Below are positions 63,101 to 64,000 of a DNA stretch of 64,000 nt, in pieces. Both the position numbers and the translations under genes were made by a program. The DNA is from Tetraselmis striata (Eukaryota > Chlorophyta > Chlorodendrophyceae > Chlorodendrales > Chlorodendraceae), in the NCBI GenBank assembly GCA_006384855.1, contig VCJN01002908.1:56870-120869 (forward strand). The letters run 5' to 3'. Within the stretch, counting starts at the first letter, position 1, and each line of letters opens with the position of its first letter. The notes beneath the pieces are model-generated. The model worked only from the letters and a program-made list of their open reading frames with translations, was not told the DNA's origin and searched no databases.

Positions 63101-64000
63101 TCCTACCATGCCAAGCGCAACGCACAAGCAGTCAATAATTAGCAGTCAATAGTTGCACAATTAATGCTGCCGCGCCTGATTGCTGATTACTGATGGGCGA
63201 TTCGCGGCGGAGGCAAGCGCACCTCCTGATGGCCCTGGTCCTCCTCGTACTGCAGCTTCACGCGATGGTCGCTCTTGGTGAGGACATGCCCGCGCCATTG
63301 CACAGGTGCCGGCCCATTGTTAAGCACCTCAATCTCGTACTCCGCCTCGTCCTCAAAGCTGACCGGGTCAAACTTCAGCTGCTTCATGTGGGCTCCGCCC
63401 GCCTCCAGGACCTGCACCACCGCGTCACCCCCAGCTGAGTCCGCGCTGAACATGATCTGAACATGATCTCATGACTCGCAGTGAGGCCCCCTGCCCCTCT
63501 CAAGTTCAGCGGTCAATCCATGAGCAGCTGCAGGTGAAGGCGGTAACGCACCTCGAAGGTCTGCTGGATCACGGTGCAGCCGATGCGCACTTTAGAGGCG
63601 TTGTCCTCCGAGAGTTGCCCTCGCGGAGAAAGAGGTCACCGCTGAAGGAGCCAAGGTCATTAAACACGCAGGAAAGCTCCACCTCCGTGCTCCCTCCGGG
63701 AGCCAGGGTGCCACTCTCGGGCGTGATCTGCGGGGGCCGCCGTGCTGTCCGTGAGTGCAGGGCCCATTCGGGATTTGGGGTTGCGGCGCATCGCATCGCT
63801 TCGCATCCTTTGCTACCTGTCGGAAGAGGGGACTGCCGGCTATTGCAGCATGAGGCAGCTCACCTTGGTCTCAATGCCCGTCACATCGCACTCCAGCTCA
63901 AACTGGGCCTCCTTGTGGCCATTATTTCGTACGCGCAACGTGCGCTTGGCTGAGCTTTCCTGTGTCACAATGCCAAAGTCCAGATTGCCTTCCACCTGGC
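48013..64000 (-). CDS. CFAP47: CFAP47/FAP47, central-pair axoneme protein (5' end outside window)
   Basis: CFAP47 belongs to the central apparatus of motile cilia and is built of many ASH/MSP-type beta domains plus one calponin-homology domain. Exons in transcript order: 63864-64000, 63552-63727, 63223-63456, 62852-63068, 61654-62372, 60980-61261, 59566-60617, 58633-59073, 58359-58460, 57972-58240, 56700-57061, 55769-56035, 54750-55222, 53386-53964, 52690-52917, 51222-51683, 49224-50950, 48555-48868, 48013-48235. Landmarks: LDVIDFGKI then TNHLRQHIL (61.0 kb), YKQTVDYVINGMHIYSL (60.5 kb), LFEGKL-like and IELSNPSRRIIAYNV (53.9 kb), MVDLIITKKSGGRWRFEM (48.8 kb), and the C-terminal GKLIVQTPESEFTYLLTG. 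About 2,750 codons are visible (human protein about 3,190 aa). Borders are GT..AG, with donors often GTGCG. Eight exons need at least one missing base to keep frame (see findings); it may therefore be a pseudogene, or a real gene with assembly errors. Confidence 0.88.
51700..52685. repeat. Triplicated 330-bp repeat filling a CFAP47 intron
   Basis: ATGTTGGTGACAAG occurs at 51743, 52072 and 52405, and CATGAGGAGAAA occurs at 51961, 52292 and 52631, so the unit is about 330-339 bp. The array occupies nearly the whole intron between the exons at 52690-52917 and 51222-51683. It happens to leave a 286-codon minus-strand frame, which is not a gene. The first two units contain CTCCGAAACCATG. Confidence 0.9.
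52993..53139 (+). repeat. MITE-like intronic repeat, copy a
   Basis: Ends read TAATAACAGGAACACTGC and GGGTTCCTATTA, an imperfect terminal inverted repeat. The core carries GAGGTCAAA and TTATAGCGAATG. It lies in the CFAP47 intron between 53386 and 52917. Confidence 0.7.
54750..55222 (-). other. CFAP47: Calponin-homology domain exon of CFAP47
   Basis: The exon reads VYSPGEAVLLAWAGAHLAAR then FDEGMLRSGLPLLALMLNHW, the pattern of the single CH domain in CFAP47: helix 1 with LLxW, then a DG/SG-x-x-L-x-x-L helix. It ends LLAYAYQ before GTGCGG. Its acceptor leaves TGGTGAAG, which needs one more base to read VVKVYVVSRI, one of the apparent missing bases. Confidence 0.75.
57123..57190. repeat. 68-nt poly-C tract (poly-G on the CFAP47 sense strand)
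   Basis: The tract is broken by only one T (57151) and one A (57171). It lies about 60 bases upstream of the acceptor of the exon at 56700-57061, where a pyrimidine tract would be expected; the sense strand instead has G. Confidence 0.95.
57200..57860. repeat. Diverged short repeats and perfect hairpin in a CFAP47 intron
   Basis: The words GAGTCGACGTAGC and GTCGTCGATAGACAGTG recur near 57210/57247, 57430/57465 and 57660/57702. Between the first two, 57338-57355 and 57373-57390 are exact 18-base inverted complements with a 17-base loop. Confidence 0.75.
60881..60956 (-). repeat. MITE-like intronic repeat, copy d (partial)
   Basis: On the minus strand this reads GGTCAGAGGTCAAATA then TAGTGGAATTATGG, the core of the same family. 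It begins about 24 bases after the donor of the exon at 60980-61261. Confidence 0.55.
61471..61614 (+). repeat. MITE-like intronic repeat, copy b
   Basis: It starts GTAATAGGAACACTGCGCAT, has CCAGAGGTCAAATA and ACTATAGCGGAACTA in the core, and ends with TTTGAGGC and AATAAGGGATC. It lies in the CFAP47 intron between 61654 and 61261. Confidence 0.7.
62648..62795 (-). repeat. MITE-like intronic repeat, copy c
   Basis: Read on the minus strand it shares CAGAGGTCAAATATAGG, ACTATAGCGGAACTACAGCG and TTGAGGCTTGATAGTAAGGG with copies a and b. It lies in the CFAP47 intron between 62852 and 62372. Confidence 0.7.

Overview
The window is nuclear DNA of a flagellated, photosynthetic green alga, most likely a chlorophyte of the Chlamydomonas/Volvox type. 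The reasons are: spliceosomal introns with GT..AG borders throughout; TGTAA-type polyadenylation signals after three of the four real genes; a chloroplast Rubisco chaperone (RbcX); the central-pair axoneme protein CFAP47/FAP47; and a CGVCGG-type cysteine-rich surface protein. I cannot name the species.

Four host genes can be supported. (1) RbcX, minus strand, 9.2-10.2 kb, four exons. (2) A secreted, single-pass membrane glycoprotein with tandem Phe-Tyr-Gly repeats, plus strand, 19.5-22.6 kb, two exons, 877 aa. (3) An ankyrin-repeat protein with a long Ser/Pro-rich middle, plus strand, 26.4-30.9 kb, eleven exons, about 732 aa. (4) CFAP47/FAP47, minus strand, from 48.0 kb to beyond the right edge, 19 exons visible, about 2,750 codons. 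They share no operon-like logic; RbcX serves the plastid, CFAP47 serves the cilium, and the other two are of unknown role.

The rest is dominated by mobile and repeated DNA. At 2.26-6.41 kb there is a candidate Harbinger-like element: diverged terminal inverted repeats starting GGCC, a TTA target duplication on both sides, one unrecognised gene and an internal 378-bp tandem array with dimeric structure. At 11-15 kb lies a decayed coding block with 152-bp repeats. At 15.29-18.44 kb is a tyrosine-recombinase element with 187-bp direct terminal repeats, a Gag-like gene ending in an RG-rich tail, a recombinase pseudogene and a perfect 60-bp palindrome, but no reverse transcriptase. A 197-bp TTA-flanked MITE sits just right of it. 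At 33.4-36.05 kb is a broken MULE transposase with a SWIM zinc finger, running straight into a 6.7-kb satellite (36.04-42.75 kb) whose monomers flip orientation near 38.4 kb. A second unrecognised decayed block fills 42.8-45.4 kb.

CFAP47 introns carry their own repeats: a triplicated 330-bp unit, four copies of a 147-bp MITE-like repeat, a 68-nt poly-C tract and a perfect hairpin. Several CFAP47 exons need a missing base to stay in frame although splice sites and intron phases are intact, which points to assembly indels or very recent decay. A 13-base word, GCTCCGAAACCAT, recurs in the satellite, in CFAP47 introns and in intergenic DNA, well beyond chance.
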